Positions 10,392-22,347 are shown, counted from the first letter of the stretch. The stretch is DNA of 64,000 nucleotides from Fomitopsis serialis (GCF_022376445.1 NW_025954982.1:62001-126000), one strand, 5' to 3'. Program-made: numbers and translations. The notes: generated by a model from the letters alone, not told the origin.

Positions 10392-12628
10392 ATGACCGTG
10401 CTACCAGCTTCCTCCGTGACTAGCATCCTCTGCGGCATTCTCGCAGTGTGGCTCCTATCGAAGGTAGTCGAGCAGCGACGTCGACGCACACAGACTACGT
10501 CGCTCGCTGGACCACCCAACCCGAGTCTGGTCTTCGGCGCTAGCAAGCTCATCAGCGACTTGGTGGACGCGGGTGACCTGTATGAAGAGTGGTCGGAGAC
10601 GTATGGCTCTGTGTACCGTGTCCCTGCTGCTTTCGGGATGTCGAAAATTGTGCTGTGCGACCCCAAGGCCGTCTTGCATTTCTTCTCCCGGGAGACAGTC
10701 GGATACGTCCACACGACCATGATGAAGAACGCAACTGAGAACATTGTAAGAATCTTACTGTGGTCCTTGCCCCGAGAATGAAAGTACTGATGGAATTGTT
10801 GCAGTCCGGCCGTGGTATACTCTGGGCTGAAGGCGAGACACACAAGAGGTAGGCATCTTGTGGTGTTCAAACTTTACCCTTGTGCTGATAGGTGTGTAGG
10901 CATAGGAAGGCGTTATCACCCGCTTTCAGCAATGCAGCCATTAGGAGGATGACGTCTGTATTCTACGATTCAGCGTACAAGGTGGAGTTTGGGGTGCTTT
11001 GCGATCTAGCTGTATTCTAATCGTTTACATTCTTGTCTAGCTGAAGTCTGCATGGGATAGTATCATCGAAGCAGATCTTGGTGCCGAATCAGCTGTAATC
11101 GACGTCCAGCGGTGGTACGTTGCCTTTCTGTCTTCATGAGGTGGCCTCTGATTCACTTGCCTTTGTTGAAGGATGAACTACGTCTCGTCAGTACAATAAC
11201 GCCACGCACTTAACATGACACTCATCCTGCAGTACTGCTAGACTGGACACTATAGGAATCGCGGGCTTCTCGCACGACTTTGGAACACTACTCGGCAAGC
11301 CCTCCGCCGTCGCAGCCACCTTCAACGACTTCGCGAATCTGAAGCCCAGCCTCCTAGGAGGGGCTATGCAGTTTGTCGTGGGCGGGGTGTTCCCGTGGGT
11401 CCTCAAGCTTCCTACGGACTTTCGAAAGCTCGTCGACAGGCTGAATGCAGGCATGGGAGAGATCGCCCAGGAGCTTTTGGAGAACTCGCGGAAGGAGAGC
11501 GAGGGTGAGATCAAGACGGAGGATAAATCTATCATCGGGCTGCTGAGTGGGTATTCACCCCAGATTTGGAGCGACGCAGCTGACTTACGATGTTCGCTTT
11601 GTTTAGTAAAGGCAGAGATAACCGACTCCGAGCTGCACATGTCAAGCGATGAAGTGTTGGCGCAGGTAACGACGAGTTGTTTCAACCTCTTGTTGCTTCT
11701 GACGGGGTTCTTCTGTGCTCAGATGAAGGTCTTAATGCTCGCAGGCTATGAAACCACATCCAGTACGCCCTGTCTATCACTGTCGATGTTGATGTGTGAC
11801 TCACTAAATGAGATGCGATAGTCAGTCTCTCGGTATGTCGACTTGTCTCTCGCCGGATGATTCACTGATACCAATCGCGTGCTCTAGTGGTGTCTTCTCG
11901 AGCTCTGCAAAAATCCAGAGGTCCAACAGAAACTGCGTCAAGAGCTCTCGCAGTTCGGTAGCACCGATCCGACTTGGGATCAATTGACCAACGTGCTCCC
12001 ATACCTCGACGCCGTCGTGCACGAAACCTTGCGACTCCATCTGCCCTTGCCGGAGAGCGAACGAGTGGTTCGTCCGATCTCCCGATTCGCATAGCCAACA
12101 GTAGTTAACATCCATTACAGGCCGCGGAAGACGATATTCTTCCCCTGTCGTTTCCATTGAAGACACCCGGCGGAGACACAGTGGACAGTATCAACATTGC
12201 GAAAGGCGAAGTCGTCGTAGTTCCGAAGCACATGATGAACAAGTCGATCAGGTTCTGGGGCTCGGATGCGAAGGAGTTCAAACCCGAGCGCTGGCTCAAC
12301 GAAACCGGTATTCCGGAGCGAGCCCAGGAGATCTCAGGACATAGGCATCTACTCACTTTCTCGGATGGCGCGAGGCTCTGTCTCGGGCGACACTTTGCCC
12401 TCGCTGAATTCAAGGTTAGTTTAACCGGAAAGGCTCGTTGTATCGACGAAGCTGATCTGTGTTGCTCCTCGACAGGCTGTTCTCTCTGTTATTATCAGGA
12501 ACTATGCGTTCGAATTTAGAGATGGACCCAACACGAGGACCGAGATCAAGCGCGGTATCCTGCCTCGGCCGTGTATTGCAGGAGAAGAGGGCGCGAAGCT
12601 ACCTTTGAGGGTGCACCGTCTGAATTGA
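10392..12628 (+). CDS. Cytochrome P450, complete, 12 exons, 539 aa
   Basis: This is a membrane-anchored heme monooxygenase. The exons are 10392-10745, 10805-10848, 10900-10981, 11041-11114, 11172-11186, 11233-11546, 11607-11665, 11723-11762, 11822-11832, 11888-12067, 12121-12414 and 12476-12628. They sum to 1620 nt (539 aa plus stop). The N-terminus has a hydrophobic anchor (TSILCGILAVWLLS) followed by basic residues and a Pro-rich hinge (AGPPNPSL). The I-helix oxygen-binding motif is AGYETTS, the K-helix ExxR is ETLR, and the PERF-like segment is KPERW. The heme motif is FSDGARLCLGRHFALAEFK. Exon 9 is only 11 nt and completes ETTSISLSWCLLEL. It is a paralog of the partial P450 at the left edge. 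The substrate is unknown. Confidence 0.92.
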
Positions 12629-13457
12629 AGATATTTGCCTCTTTATTGCAGGCCTGTCAGTAGTGCGCATTGGCTTGTACTGTTGCGGCATCGAGCGTAA
12701 TCAATCCCCACTCTTACCCCAAGACGCGCATCGAGAAACGAACGGCGCCAGAAAGCCGGAAAAGATAATAGGTCGGATAAGGCTGGCACATAGTGATTCA
12801 TAGTTGGACGTCAATTGATGCACTGCAAGTATGTTTGTCTATTCAATCGACTTGCTTGGTGTTCGTGCAACGCTGGACGACTTGTCGGACATCTCTACCT
12901 GCACTGCGACTTGGAATGGCACACAGACAACATCATGTGGTGCGTGCAACAGGCGCATTCGACCGAGCTATTATGCTCAAAAGTGCTATTGCGTCGACAA
13001 GCCTAGAATTATCATTGTTTTTGCATGAATACTCCGACGACAAATGGGATGACGTGCATGTTGTAATCCGCCTAAGTAGCTGTCAGAGCAAACTTTAGTG
13101 AGGTGATCACGATGCCGTTCTATCAGTAGGCATAATCGTACAGAACGAGGCAGTTGATTCGACAATAGTAAGTATACAGAGGCATCAAGTATGAGATCAC
13201 GGACGACTACCTAAGTTCATCAGTCACTAGCGAACACAGTAAATACGCACGTCGAACTGATGAAAACACTCGCAGTCTCGTGTCATGATCAAAAGTACAA
13301 GTACACTGGCAAGAAAGAGGTCTTTGTCGCGAGCATTCGGAGGCAAGAATCAACTCCTTATCATCAGACATCAATTGCAAAGCCATGCCATACTTACCCC
13401 CGTCCTAATTCAACTCCATTCCGAGACATGAGATGATACAGCGAGACCACCGCCAGG
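12629..13457. other. Intergenic stretch containing a kinase-like relic
   Basis: Apart from the degraded gene-B fragment at 12866-13030 no gene is seen. The part from about 13230 to 13457 resembles the 3' flank of the second A gene (about 19955-20191), for example gtcgcgag and the gtgtca.g.tcaa.a.tacaagtaca blocks. The duplicated unit therefore includes flanking DNA. Confidence 0.5.
12866..13030 (+). pseudogene. Relic of gene B second exon
   Basis: This fragment resembles the start of exon 2 of the kinase-like B genes. One frame reads VRATLDDLSDI, compared with IRAILDDLSDI in B1. After a frame shift it reads HLYLHCDLEWHTDNIMW, compared with the catalytic loop YLWHGDLRPNNLV. No exon 1 is found upstream. 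It sits left of A1 in the same way that the larger relic at 19272-19740 sits left of A2. The similarity is short, so the call is moderate. Confidence 0.5.
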
Positions 13458-14978
13458 TCACTCTTGAGCATTGACCGGCCGGATCTGCGTCAGTTCATCG
13501 CCTGGCGCCAGGATGTCGACGATCCTCTTGCCATCGTCATCCCACTTCTGCGCGTCAAGGGCCAAAAACGTCATTGCCTGCAGGCACAGAAGCACCCGGG
13601 GATCCGTAAAGTCGATCGGATACGATAGGACGAGGCCGCTTTTGAGGTCGTCAGACTCGGAGTCTGAGTCCACCTCAGGCTCAGGCTCGGGCTCCGCCTT
13701 CGTATCGTCCAGCTTTGGCACCGTGTTACCCAATTTCTTGTCCGCATGTTCTTCTACCTTACTGCGCATACGCGTCGAGCGTCGAGACCGCAGCTGGAGT
13801 TGTGGCGGTGCCTCTTCCAGTGACGTCGATGAATCAGAATTGTCTGCCACATCATCACCATCGCTGACCTCCTTGACTGGCTTCCCGTCGAAGTAGAAGT
13901 AGAAAACTACCACCGACAGGTTGGTGAAGAACCCGATATGCGAGTTGAGTCCGCGGATCTGACCAAAGGCCTGAAATTGGCAAAGTTTGAGTCACAGCAC
14001 GGGAAGCCTTAACTACAGGGCGTACCATCTTCAGAAGCGAATTGATAGCTTTCGTACGCTCGAATCCCGAGCCGCGTTGAAAGTTGTACGGTGCTGTGGG
14101 CATGACAGCCCACTCGGGCCCGGTATAGACTTCATGGATCTCCCGGGTAGTGTAGATCCATGGCTGTCTGACCTCGCCGTGAGCACAGACGCCATCTAAG
14201 GCGGGCGAGATGAACAGGGCATAGTCTGCCTTTCCCGAGGACGCTTTTCCTGCGGTTTCTTCAGCCTGCTCCCATTGCAGGGAACCGATGGCGTGTCGCG
14301 CCCAGCATGGAAAGAAGAGGAGCTGCTGTGCGACATCGATGTTCACAGCCTCAGATGCGTTGACCTCTTCGAAGTGGTCGCGCTGCGTGCTATCCGTACG
14401 TTCAGAATGCGGAGGTAAATTACCAGGGATGATGGTGTTATGAGTGTAGGTCTACATGGGAGCTGATGAGCCGACATCACAGAATTGAGCAGTATTATAA
14501 GAACCTTGATCGCATGATTCAGCAATGGCAGTATCTGATGCCCAACCTCGTCTTGAACAGAATCATTCGTCGTGAGCGGGAGGGGGGAATGTTGCCGGAG
14601 CCTCATCTCCTCTTGATACATCTGTCCGACGGCCTCCGTTATCTGCGATGTCGGAGGCAGCACACGATCTTTGCCAGGAGCAGCGCGTGCGCGATACGGC
14701 TGCGTAGGAGCTGGCTCAGATGGTAGCCTCCCGGGTAGATTGTGTGAAAAGTCAATGTATCCTTGCAGACGGTCAATGATATGTTCACCACAGTAGAGCT
14801 TCGCAAAGTCCTTTCGGACAGCAGCCTTGACGGTGTTGCTGGGTTGCGAGACGCTCCTTTTGGTGGTGGAGATAGGGTTCCTCAATGACGGCTTGAGACA
14901 TAAATCACCGAATGTTCGTGAGGTCGCCTGGCCGACCAAGAATAAATCGGAGAGTCGGAAGTCCTGGTTCGAGTTCAT
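13458..14978 (-). CDS. A1: putative PD-(D/E)XK-like protein, 470 aa
   Basis: I do not recognise a named family. Exons are 14978-14505, 14451-14026 and 13970-13458, summing to 1413 nt. The N-terminal third starts MNSNQDFRLSDLFLVGQ. The middle exon has LLFFPCWARHAI followed by GKADYALF and, about 11 residues on, AHGEVRQPWIYTT. This D...E-x-R spacing resembles the D...ExK core of restriction-endonuclease-like domains, with Arg in the Lys position. Next come NSLLKMAFGQIRGL and a hydrophobic GFFTNLSVVVFYFY. An acidic, low-complexity linker then leads to a conserved tail (SYPIDFTDPRVLLCLQAMTFLALDAQKW, shortened here to its start and end: SYPIDFT and LALDAQKW). Neighbours are kinase-like B genes on the opposite strand. 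Nuclease activity is inference; the Arg may mean an inactive site. Confidence 0.72.
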
Positions 14979-16215
14979 GGATACTAATTGATTGTCCTAT
15001 ACCTGCTGGCTGTCATGAGAGACTTGTAGCATACCAGAGGGCATCACAGAAGCTGTCAACGTACCGTTAAAGGTAGTCCGTGTAGCTCTTACTGGTAGTA
15101 CAAAGCACGGCTGCTTTGGCACGGTCGCAGCCCACACTCTTATAGCAATCGTAGAGTGCGCACGGACCAGCATCAGTGTTTGTCACAGAATGACGAGCAA
15201 AACAAAGCCTCGCATTGGGCAGTCATATCGTTCCCATCAGCTACCGAGGACTCTGACCATCCTTCTGTAAGAAGTCACCCTGAGTCAGTTTAGACCAGAA
15301 GGGCCAGTGAGCGTCTCAGGCAATCACGCCAACTTGACCATGGAATCGGTGCTAATGTAAGGCAGATTTGGAATCCAGTAGCGAGCTACGCTTCATCGGC
15401 TGCTAGGCATCCATGAAAACGGGCACATTGAGGAGACATAAGAGCGTATGCATTCAACGCCACCGTAATACGCCACCGTGCACTGATAGAGCGGAAAGGA
15501 TTTGGTCACGTGATCGTGAAGGCATACTCACACGCGCGCCGAGGCGCGCCGAATCCCGATCGTAGCGGCGCAAGCGCCGATCCCCGACTCCTGCATGGCA
15601 CACAGCTACTCAGCCTGCCACAGCAGCACCATAGTATATTATGTGTGTATTGTAATATTGTACCATCGGAATGGTATGGAGACTCAATTGGAAGCCCTCA
15701 CGCCCGCGGCGGCTTCGCCGCCCGGGCGTCTCGGGCTTCCACGAGTCTGAGCTAAGTACACGGTGAACTTACTTACCATTATACATAAGCACTACAGTGC
15801 ATGCGAGGGCTCCCAACGTAATAGAGGCCCTCTTGCCTTTGGGAGGAGTTATTTGGTGGTCAAAGATCCAGACGTCCAGACGCAGCCAGATGCGCGGTCG
15901 GATCCAACTGCCTCGAGCTGCCTCGTAAGACACTCGAGCATTGCTGCGATACCGCTTATGGGAATTGTAAGTCACGTGTTTCCCACGGAGGGAGCGGCAT
16001 CGCCGGCTGCGAACGACTTATGGTCGACAAAGCCCTCCTCTCCCTCCGGTCGGAGTCGGGGATGCATGTTCAAGTTGCGCCACAGCTGTTCACAGTTCGA
16101 ACGCGTCCTCCATCTATCAGTTCATTGAACCTGACACTCATACCCAACAACTTCAATGGTACGCAGGTGATAAGCCCCTCTTTAGCAAGTACTCATCGCT
16201 GCGCAGGACTCAACA
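14979..16215. other. Divergent intergenic region A1/B1
   Basis: This 1.2-kb region separates the divergent A1 and B1 genes and must contain both promoters. A minus-strand TATAAGA lies at about 15138-15144, some 160 nt before the A1 ATG. A comparable element lies about 140 nt before the A2 ATG. A strong GC-rich inverted repeat is at 15681-15747, and shorter GC palindromes (ggcgcgcc, ggcgcaagcgcc) are at 15535-15580. Confidence 0.55.
15681..15747. repeat. 67-bp interrupted inverted repeat, strong hairpin
   Basis: The left arm elements GACTC, GGAAGCCC, ACGCCCG and GGCGGC are each matched by perfect complements in mirror order on the right: GCCGCC, CGGGCGT, GGGCTTCC and GAGTC. The apical loop is TTC. 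Small internal loops (tc/ctc, a bulged C, aatt/ac) separate the paired blocks. Twenty-six base pairs can form. It could be a MITE core, a cruciform or a hairpin in a transcript. No flanking direct repeat was identified. Confidence 0.85.
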
Positions 16216-17237
16216 ATGATGTTTTCGTCCTTGACCCTTACGGGCGACAACATTCCGAAGCCAATAACCCTGTCTAGACAAGATGATTTTCCATCTTGTC
16301 AGTTCAACTTCACACGCAGTGTCTATAGAGACAGGCCGGACTGGGAGCCATCGCCGCGTCCAGAGCACGGGCATTTGTCTTTGAGACTCGGGAAGCGCAT
16401 CGCCGGCGGCAGGTCAGCCGTTGTCTATGCCGCCGAGATCCTGACCGAGTCCAAGCCAGGAGAGATCCCCCCTTCGGATCCGCTTCCCTCAGAGCGGGAG
16501 CTCTGCGTCAAGATCGCACGACCTAATCGTTGTCGCACGCTCGCTCGGGAAGCTTGGTTCTGTGACCAGCTGAGTCTCGGTCAGTTGCAGGGGATTATCG
16601 CACCGCGAGCCTACGGGTTCTTCACCGCCGACGTATCCCGCGACCATCAGACGTTCCCGCCTTGGGGCTCTAAAGACTTCCAGCTCAAGATCTCTGACGA
16701 GGATTCACAAGACGACCCGACTCGTGACGATCCCCTGCCAGACGACGAGTCGTTGGGGGAGGCGCGATGTCGCAAGCGTCCCGGGGCCAGAGGACGCTCC
16801 CCGTGGTGCCACTGGCGGCCAGACCCCAATTCGCCGTTACTAGCTGTCATCGTCATGTCGCGGGGAGGAGCGACATACACGCGCAAGGATGATGCGGACC
16901 AGGCTAATCAGTGAGTTGCAAGTCTGTGCAATCAGAGTCTCTTCACTCGTTCTTACTGGTCGGCTCGTACAGGACGGACATCCGTGCAATACTCGATGAT
17001 CTGTCAGATATCTACATGTGGCATGGTGACTTGCGCCCGAACAATCTCGTCCGTGCACCCGCAAGCACGCTTCCATGCAGTAAACACGGCTGCGTGCACA
17101 AGTGGAACATCATCGACTTTGCTTGGACTACAGCCGACGATACAGACGGTGACATCGATGTAAAGCTGAGGACTATACATAACCTCCAGCTGGTCTGCTA
17201 TCGTAACCATTACTTCTGGACCGGTTCTACTACTTGA
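16216..17237 (+). CDS. B1: minimal protein-kinase-like protein, 319 aa
   Basis: Exons 16216-16910 and 16973-17237 sum to 960 nt. Kinase landmarks appear in order: a Gly-rich loop (IAGGRSAVVYAAEI), a candidate ATP-binding Lys (CVKIARPNR), a candidate helix-C Glu (LAREAWFCDQL), a hinge-like segment (AVIVMSRGGATY), a catalytic loop (MWHGDLRPNNLV, HGD in place of HRD) and a metal-binding motif (NIIDFAWT, DFA in place of DFG). The segment between N and C lobes is an Asp-rich insert (RDDPLPDDE). Only about 38 residues follow DFA, so most of the C-lobe is absent. The start is ATG 16216 or the adjacent ATG 16219. It is divergent from A1. Activity is uncertain; it could be a pseudokinase or an antibiotic-kinase-like fold. 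Confidence 0.8.
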
Positions 17238-17767
17238 ATGGTGACTCGGCCGTAAAAACGCGTCCGTCAATGCGTATGGCAACAGAGTTGTTATGTGGTT
17301 GATCGTTATTATCTGGGCTTGTCTACGTTGTCTTCTTAAAGCTTGGCACAAACTAGAGCCATGTACCGCTATTATCACATGGATTGTTGGAAGATTGAAG
17401 AGAAATGTAGCAATCTTGTGGCGAATACACACAGATCTGTATAGGCTCAGAGGATTCGTGCATAGTATTAGTACTAGTACTCCTCCGCCGCTGGGTTCAA
17501 GTTTTTGGTCGCGAGCGTGATACGAGCACGTGATACATGACAGACGCGGTCTCCGCGTCAAGTCAGAACGACTCGGACTTGAACGCGTTCAAGTTTCACG
17601 TCAGGCAAGCCTCAAGCGGCACAGTTGTTCGCAACCCGAATGTGTCCACTATCGACCTTCAGCGCTGCGGATACATCACAAACATCAGCATGGTGCGTTA
17701 AAAAACACGCTACTGATGCTACCGCGTCGATTCAAACATTTCATTCGTCACATAGGAGCGAATATCA

Positions 17768-18765
17768 ATGTTGTCGACCTTGACCTTGGCGGGCGACGCC
17801 ATTCCGAAGCCCATAATCCTGTCTCGACGACTCGACTTCCCGTCTCGTCAGTGCGACTATGATCTCGATGAATATATAACCAGGCCGGACTGGCAGCCGT
17901 CACCGCTTCCGAAGGACGGCCACCTATCTCTGCACCTGGGGGAGTGCATCGCTGGCGGAAGATCGGCTGTAGTTTATGCCGCCGAGATTTCTACCGCGTA
18001 TGAGGCTGGCACCATCCCTCTGTCAAACCCGCATCCTCTTGAGCAGGAGTTCTGCGTCAAGATCGCGCGACGTAATCGATGTCGTACGCTCGCGCGGGAG
18101 GCATGGGTCTGCGAACAGCTGCGCTCGCGTGGCCAACTGCAGGGTGTCATCGCACCTCGGTTCTATGGATTCTTCACCGCCAGCCTGCCTGACGACCAGT
18201 CAGCGTTCCCACTTTGGGACGCCGATGACTTCAAGCTCGAAATCCCTGATGACGACCCCACTTGCGACGACCCCCTGCCAGACGACGAGCCATTGGAAGA
18301 GGAGTACGACAATGGTCCCGGGGGTAGAGAATGTTCACCATGGTGCGACTGGCGGCCCGATCCAAACTCACCGCTCTTGGCTGTCATTGTCATGTCACGA
18401 GGAGGAGCGACCTACACGCGTGAGGACGATGCGGACAAAGCCAATCAGTGAGTCGCAGACTCGTGTACTAGGTCGGTCTCTAATTGGATGGGTCATACAG
18501 GAAAGATATCCGTGCAATACTGGATGACTTGTCGCGCATCTACCTCTGGCACGGGGACCTTCGCCCGAACAACCTCGTGCGTGCGCCTGCGGGAACAATG
18601 CTGTGTAAAAAGCATAAGCGCGTGCACAAGTGGAACATCATCGATTTTGCCTGGACTGGCGTTGACGACGCAGACAGTGACGTCGGCGGGAAATCAAAGC
18701 TCATACGCGAGTCGCAGCGAGCATCCTATCGCGGCTACTACTTCTGGCATGGTTCTCTCTCATGA
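17768..18765 (+). CDS. B2: minimal protein-kinase-like protein, 314 aa
   Basis: Exons 17768-18447 and 18501-18765 sum to 945 nt with no lesion. All landmarks of B1 are kept: IAGGRSAVVYAAEI, FCVKIARRNR, LAREAWVCEQL, AVIVMSRGGATY, YLWHGDLRPNNLV and NIIDFAWTG. The acidic insert (DDDPTCDDPLPDDEP) differs in length from B1. The single intron is at the same codon (CA|G) as in B1 and B3. It lies head to tail 530 nt after B1, so the two are a tandem pair. The protein has no signal peptide or membrane segment, so it is probably cytoplasmic or nuclear. Confidence 0.82.
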
Positions 18766-19271
18766 ATGGCCCTGTGCCCATTCGGAACGTGATACTATGG
18801 ATCACTGGCAGCGCGTAGCGACTCGGTCTATCAACCTGTGACTTGAAATGTGCTTCCCGCCGCTGTATATAGGTTCACTGGGTAATATAGATAGCCCGAT
18901 GGAAGTGCACGCTTATTTGGTAGGGATAACTACTGTAGCTGTTCTTAGTACAGACATCACTACTTAGTACTTAGTACCGACGGCCGTCGCGAAGATGATT
19001 GATCACATGCTCCAACTATCCGAACCGATGTCTGTCCCAAGCTCCTCCGTTCAACTTTACCTGCCTCAGTACTTCAATATCTCATCAATACGAGTTTGGC
19101 TCAGGTTGATCATTGCGAACTACCTGAAGCCGTCTGTTCGAGGTTCAGGGGCCCATCAACGTTGTTGACAGACCGGTATGGTGGTGCGTGCAGTGGCGAG
19201 CGATGCGTTCGAGTTATTCCAGAATAACACTCAGCACATACTGATGTTGCAGTATACAGGAAACGGCATTG
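18766..19271. other. Intergenic stretch
   Basis: No gene is recognised in these 500 bases between B2 and the degraded B copy. Confidence 0.5.
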
Positions 19272-19740
19272 GTGTTCTCAACCCTGACCCTTACGGGCGA
19301 TACCATATCGAGGCCAATAATCCTCCTAAGACAAGAGGACTTCCCGGCTTGCCAATTCGACGCCGATGCTGGCAAATTTCGAACCAGGCCGGACTGGCAG
19401 CCATCATCATATCTCAAGCCGAGGTCTTGACCACGTCTACCTCGAAGGAAGACTGCTTTACCCCTTCATTTCCGCCTTGACCGGAAGATAAACTCGGTGT
19501 CAAGGCTGTGCGACCCGATCGCTGTCGAACACTCGCGCGGGAGGCATGGGGGTGTGAACAGCTACGCTCGAGGAGCGGCCTGCAGCGCGTGGTCGCCCCT
19601 CGTATCTATGGCTCCTTCGTTTGCTTAGACTACAGCCGACGATACAGACGGTGACATCGATACATAGCTTAGGACTATACATATATGACCTTCCAGCTTG
19701 TCTGTTGTTGAAATCACTACTGGAATGGTTCTTGTACTTG
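19272..19740 (+). pseudogene. Degraded gene B copy
   Basis: This is a broken copy of B1-B3. The start codon is GTG where B3 has ATG. The first 50 codons are readable (TLTLTG, then EDFPACQFDADAGKF and RTRPDWQPSS). A deletion removes the Gly-rich loop and jumps to the LTTSTSKE segment. A stop follows, then the KAVRPDRCRTLAREAW region, then a second deletion that removes the acidic insert, hinge and catalytic loop and joins to the C-terminal TTADDTDGDID. Several stops occur. It is closest to B3 in its 5' part and to B1 in its 3' part. Confidence 0.85.
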
Positions 19741-20191
19741 GACAGTGATTTGTTGATCTGTACTATGTCCATCAGTACGTAATAGGGCTACTTGCGATAA
19801 AGATTGTTTTCTGTGTAGTGAGCCGATATAAGTACTTACAGCCAACACATGGACACGGTCAATAAAGTGCATTTGAGTATCACAGAAAACTATACAGTCG
19901 ACGAGGGAAAGAATAACATCATGGACCGTGTGTGCCTACATACACCACTAGCGAAGCGTGCAGCACGGAGAACGTAGTACATGTCAACTTGGTACAAGTT
20001 TACAGTTTCGTGTCAGGGTCAAGAATACAAGTACATGGATACCTAGACAAGCCTTTGTCGCGAGAGACGATAATCAGATCAGATCATTATTGAACATCAC
20101 CTACAAGACCACCCTCCACACCGCATCTTCGGGTCTATGTAACTAGGCCTCGGATCGGTCAGATGCATGGAGAACCACCAATAGGTCACTC
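19741..20191. other. Intergenic stretch, 3' flank of A2
   Basis: No gene is seen. The right half resembles the 3' flank of A1, as noted for 13230-13457. Confidence 0.5.
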
Positions 20192-21646
20192 CTAGGCATC
20201 GGCCGGCTTGATCTGCTGCAATTCATCACCGGGTGCTAGGATGTCGACGATTCTCTTGCCATCGCCCTCCCATTTCTTCGCATCGAGTGCTAGGAACGTC
20301 ATGGCTTGCATGCATCGGAGCAGCTGTGGAGCGGTGAAGTCGATTGGACGAGATAGGACGAGCCCACGCTTGCATTTCGAGTCCAGCTCAGCCTGAGCCT
20401 GCTTCTCCGATTTGCCTTGTTTCTTCGATTTCTCCGGCTTGTTCTCTGCATCTGTGGCCTTGTTACGCGCACTAGCACGCGTCGCCTGCCGGGTTGGCCC
20501 CGAAGGCAGTTGAAATCGCACTGTCCCCTCCGCAGTTGACGACGGGGTATCAACTGTTTCGGTGTCAACGGCCTTGGGTTTCATGACTAGCTCTCCGTCG
20601 TAGTAAAAGTAGAATACCACCACCGACAAGTTGGTGAAGAATCCAATATAGGAACCGAGTATGCGGATTTGGCCAAAGGCCTGATAATTTAATTAGCAGC
20701 AGTTACAGGAGTGGAGACAATGCAGACGCACCATCTTCAAAAGCGAATTGATGGGATGGTAGTCATAGTGTGGCGCGGACCGGAAGTCGTAGGGTGCGTT
20801 GCTCGCGACAGCCCACTCTGGACCATCGTAAATGCGATAGATGTCTTCGGTTGTGTATATCCACGATTGTCGAGCTTCACCATGAGCGCAAATACCATGC
20901 TTCACCGGAGACTCAAAAAGTGCGTAATCCGCTTTACCGGAGGTAGCATCTCGCGCCGCAGAGCTGATAGCGTGGCGTGCCCAGCATGGAAAGAATAGAA
21001 GCTGTCGCGCCTCATCGATTTCCACCGGCTTAGATGCGTCGACATCCTCAAAATGGTCGCGAGTGGTACTGTCTGTACGCCGCGCGGGCGGAGGCAAGTG
21101 CTGAGAGGTGATAGTGTTGCACTTGTAAGTCTGCAAAGAAGCTGGTGAGCAAACATCGTATGTGACCAACGGCAAAGGCACCTTGATTGCGTGGTTGAGT
21201 AGAGGTATGATTTGTTCCCGTACTTCGTCCTGAGCGGAGTCGTTTGTCATAAGCGGTAGGGGGTCATACTGCCGTAGCCTCAGCTCCTCTTGACACAGTT
21301 GTCCTATAGCGTCGACTATCTGTGGCGTCGGTGGCAAGCGAAGATCACTGTTCGGAAGATCGCGAGCGCGATACGGCTCTTTGGGCGCTGCAGCAGACTC
21401 CGGCAACTTGTGCTCGAAGTCAACATAGCTCTGCAGGCGATCAATGAAGTGGATTCCACAATAGAGCTTCGCGAATTCATCCTGAACGACATTACCGGTA
21501 TCAATACCGGGCTTTGAAGCGCTGCCAGTGCTAGTCGATACAGGGTTCCTCAGCGACGGCTTCAAGCATAGATCACCAAACCGTGCGGTTGCCTGGCCAA
21601 TAAGGAACAGATGTGAGAGCTTATAATCCTTGTCGTTCGGGTTCAT
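20192..21646 (-). CDS. A2: putative PD-(D/E)XK-like protein, 450 aa
   Basis: This is a paralog of A1. Exons 21646-21182, 21130-20732 and 20680-20192 sum to 1353 nt. The first intron (51 nt) contains no stop and could be mistaken for coding, but its position matches the A1 intron exactly. Conserved blocks are LSHLFLIGQATARFGDL, FAKLYCGIHFIDRLQ, LLFFPCWARHAI, GKADYALF, AHGEARQSWIYTT, NSLLKMAFGQIR, GFFTNLSVVVFYFYYDG, RPIDFTAPQLLRCMQ and DGKRIVDILAPGDEL. The linker before the tail is rich in Lys, unlike the acidic linker of A1, so it is probably unstructured. It is divergent from B3 across 700 nt. The nuclease-fold reading rests on the D...E-x-R motif only. Confidence 0.74.
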
Positions 21647-22347
21647 GATTGAGTAAGTGTAGCTAGGATGCACCAGTCAGCTAGAAGGTAACTGGTAGTA
21701 TGTATGAGCGACATACCTGTCCAGGAAGGATGTCGTATGAAGTTCGAGTTGGGGACTGCTGGGCACACTGCGGCCGATCCGCGTTCTTATAACCGTTTTT
21801 CGAGATGCGCACGGACCAGGATGAAGTTTGGCACCCATACGAGGGGTAAACAAAGCCATGATTGGCCAGGCTCATCGTGCTCAATGCGTTGCCTATAGAT
21901 GAATCGATGGTATGTTACTTCGCCCGAGGACAAGGAGTCGAGCGTCCGATCACATCAAGCTTGTGGATTTCAAGCCCATGCGATTCAATACACACAGGGC
22001 CAGTTCGGCAATGTATTCGACCCAGAACCTGCAGACAAACTCAGCTGTTGTGACGACGAGGTATAGAAGACGCATAACTTATCAAATCGGCGTGCATCAT
22101 AGCCTTCAAGTTAAGGTAGGTTACAACCTCGGAGACCGACGCCACAAGGTCACGTGCCGTATGAGAAGCATATATACGCTCCGAGTCGCGGCAAGTTTGT
22201 CGCGCCACAAGTTGAAGTTCTTAAAGGCATTTGACGCATCCATCCGCTACACAACACGGCAGTGTATGTAGCTCAATGGTAACGGTACATTGTTTCATAG
22301 GCTACCGAGCGACCCATATTTACTATTCTCCATAGAAACCAGCGTCG
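21647..22347. other. Divergent promoter region A2/B3
   Basis: This 700-nt region lies between the divergent A2 and B3 genes. A minus-strand TTATAAG at 21786-21792 is about 140 nt before the A2 ATG. The last 130 nt (gacgcatccatc..ctac and tatgtagctcaatg.) are repeated upstream of the truncated B4 (about 23635-23704), so the duplication of B3 and B4 included the promoter. Confidence 0.6.

Noticed and set aside
12793..13098. Open frames of 60-100 codons taken as new small genes
   Set aside because: The similarity to gene B exon 2 explains the stretch as a relic; the frames are shifted pieces of it.
22262..22300. tRNA-like tgtagctcaatggtaacggt
   Set aside because: It resembles a D-arm, but no acceptor stem, anticodon arm or T-arm follows. 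The same block before B4 has diverged, so it is duplicated promoter sequence.
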